Positions 62,979 through 64,000 of a stretch of 64,000 bases of DNA are shown piece by piece. The notes beneath the pieces are model-generated. The model was given only the letters and a program-made list of their open reading frames with translations. It was not told the DNA's origin and made no database searches. This stretch comes from Arthrobacter globiformis. Its GTDB lineage: Bacteria; Actinomycetota; Actinomycetes; Actinomycetales; Micrococcaceae. Both the position numbers and the translations under genes were made by a program. The stretch spans positions 372,001 to 436,000 of the forward strand of contig NZ_JAUSXI010000001.1 in assembly GCF_030815865.1 (NCBI RefSeq), given 5' to 3'. How positions within the stretch are numbered: the stretch's first letter is position 1; each line of letters begins with the position of its first letter.

Positions 62979-64000
62979 TGGGTGCCTCCGGCGATGACCG
63001 TCATGACGTCTTCCACGGAGACGCCGTCGTTGTTAATTTCGGCGACCATTGCCCTGTCCTTGATGACGGCGATGCGGTCGCTCACGCGCAGCACTTCCTC
63101 GAGCTCGGAGGAGATAAAGAGGATGGACATTCCGTCGGCGGCGAGTTTGTTGACGAGTTTCTGGATCTGGGTCTTGGCGCCGATGTCGATGCCGCGGGTG
63201 GGCTCGTCGAGGATCAGGAGTTCGGGATGGGTCACCAGCCAGCGGGCCAGGAGCACCTTCTGCTGGTTTCCGCCGCTGAGGTTGCGGATGAGGGCGTCGG
63301 GGTTGGCCGGTCGGATGTCGAGGGCCTCGATGTATTCGGCCACCAGTTCGTCCTGGACCCGGCGGGGGATGCGGCGCGCCCAGCCCTTGCTGGCCTGCAT
63401 GGCCAGCACCAGGTTGTCCCGCACGGTGAGGTCTCCGATGAGGCCTTCCTCTTTGCGGTCCTCCGAGCAGAATCCGATGCGCTTGTCGATCGCGGTACGC
63501 GGGGAACGGATCTTCTGGCTGGCGCCCTTGACCTTGATGGTGCCTTCGTCGGCCTTGTCTGCGCCGAAAAAGAGCCGGGCAATCTCTGTCCGCCCGGCAC
63601 CGAGCAGGCCGGCCAGGCCCACCACCTCGCCCGGATAGATGGAGAGGTCCACGTTGGATACCGATCCCTTCCGGCCGAGGCCCTGGGCCTCGATGAACGG
63701 CGTGACGCCGGCGCCGTTGCTGGCCCGCGTCCGGGCGGGGGCCTGGTCCAGTTCGGCGAGGGCTTCCATGTCCTTGCCGATCATCTTGGAGATGAGGCTC
63801 ATCCGGGACAGATCGCGGGTCAGATATTCGCCCACGAGTTTGCCGTTGCGGAGGACGGTCATGCGGTCCGAGATCTCGTAGACCTGCTCCAGGAAGTGGG
63901 AGACAAACAGGATGGCGACGCCGCGGTCGCGCAGGTCCCGGATGACGCGGAAAAGCTGGTTGACCTCGTCGGCGTCCAGGCTCGACGTCGGCTCGTCCAG
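62975..64000 (-). CDS. ytfR: Galactofuranose-type ABC transporter ATPase YtfR, C-terminal part
   Basis: 342 codons of a two-domain sugar ABC ATPase; the 5' end is outside the window on the right. It opens at the first-domain Walker B (LDEPTSSLDADEVNQLFRVIRDLRDRGVAILFVSHFLEQVYEI). The second domain has [88 protein letters not shown]. First-domain Walker A and any ytfQ gene lie beyond the edge. Confidence 0.95.
   Translation of the reverse strand: MDEPTSSLDADEVNQLFRVIRDLRDRGVAILFVSHFLEQVYEISDRMTVLRNGKLVGEYLTRDLSRMSLISKMIGKDMEALAELDQAPARTRASNGAGVTPFIEAQGLGRKGSVSNVDLSIYPGEVVGLAGLLGAGRTEIARLFFGADKADEGTIKVKGASQKIRSPRTAIDKRIGFCSEDRKEEGLIGDLTVRDNLVLAMQASKGWARRIPRRVQDELVAEYIEALDIRPANPDALIRNLSGGNQQKVLLARWLVTHPELLILDEPTRGIDIGAKTQIQKLVNKLAADGMSILFISSELEEVLRVSDRIAVIKDRAMVAEINNDGVSVEDVMTVIAGGTQ

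Overview
The window is a high-GC actinobacterial chromosome segment, most likely from the Arthrobacter/Pseudarthrobacter group (Micrococcaceae). This is inferred from the strong G/C bias at third codon positions, the many GTG starts, the 4-nt ATGA/GTGA overlaps between operon genes, the tandem glycine riboswitches, and the mix of arabinose, GlcNAc and ABC sugar operons. No tRNA, rRNA, CRISPR array, prophage or insertion sequence was recognised. It reads as a catabolic region: nutrient modules, each with its own regulator, plus several decaying genes.

Layout. 0-7 kb: the start of an EamA exporter divergent from a LysR gene, a PepSY protein, then a GlcNAc operon (MFS porter, BadF-type kinase, SIS-type deaminase, NagA) divergent from a GntR regulator across two palindromic operators. 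7-11 kb: an orphan repeat-tailed protein, an orphan sulfonate-type binding protein, a DUF6919-like protein, and a TetR gene with a small membrane protein. 11-17 kb: a LacI regulator, an MHS symporter, and a divergent three-dehydrogenase operon led by a histidinol-dehydrogenase-like enzyme, with two GTATACGTATAC-type operators between them. 17-28.5 kb: glycine, serine and C1 metabolism (lipA, sdaA, gcvH, gcvT, gcvP on minus; cycA, purU, metF-like on plus). Each arm starts with a tandem glycine riboswitch, and the two riboswitches form a mirror-image pair.

28.5-34.5 kb: GntP permease, CaiB CoA-transferase and HMG-CoA-lyase-like enzyme, followed by a broken 2-hydroxyacid dehydrogenase fused to a broken glycerate kinase, and an IclR regulator. 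This looks like a pathway that splits a hydroxy-dicarboxyl-CoA and once fed hydroxypyruvate into 2-phosphoglycerate. 34.6-39.6 kb: ammonium transporter, a membrane protein, and a frameshifted Tat-exported multicopper oxidase. 39.8-41.4 kb: a secreted GH25-like protein with FG-GAP repeats.

41.5-53.4 kb: an L-arabinose locus (LacI, araB-araD-araA, aldose epimerase, second LacI), a decayed NAD-dependent epimerase, then a multiple-monosaccharide ABC transporter (chvE, mmsA, mmsB and a 69-aa protein). 53.6-55.2 kb: TetR with EamA exporter. 55.2-57.0 kb: a gene-poor stretch with small unknown genes. 57.1-58.1 kb: a CbxX-type AAA+ ATPase that looks leaderless. 58.4-64 kb: a lipoprotein and an operon for furanose uptake (ytfR-ytfT-yjfF) ending in a GH43 arabinofuranosidase. 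The LacI-type operator core TTAGCGCT occurs at araB, at chvE and before the lipoprotein, which suggests one arabinose regulon across 41-64 kb.

The best candidates for something undescribed are the GntP/CaiB/HMGL/hydroxypyruvate pathway, the HisD-like dehydrogenase cluster, and the mirror-image glycine riboswitches. None is proven here.
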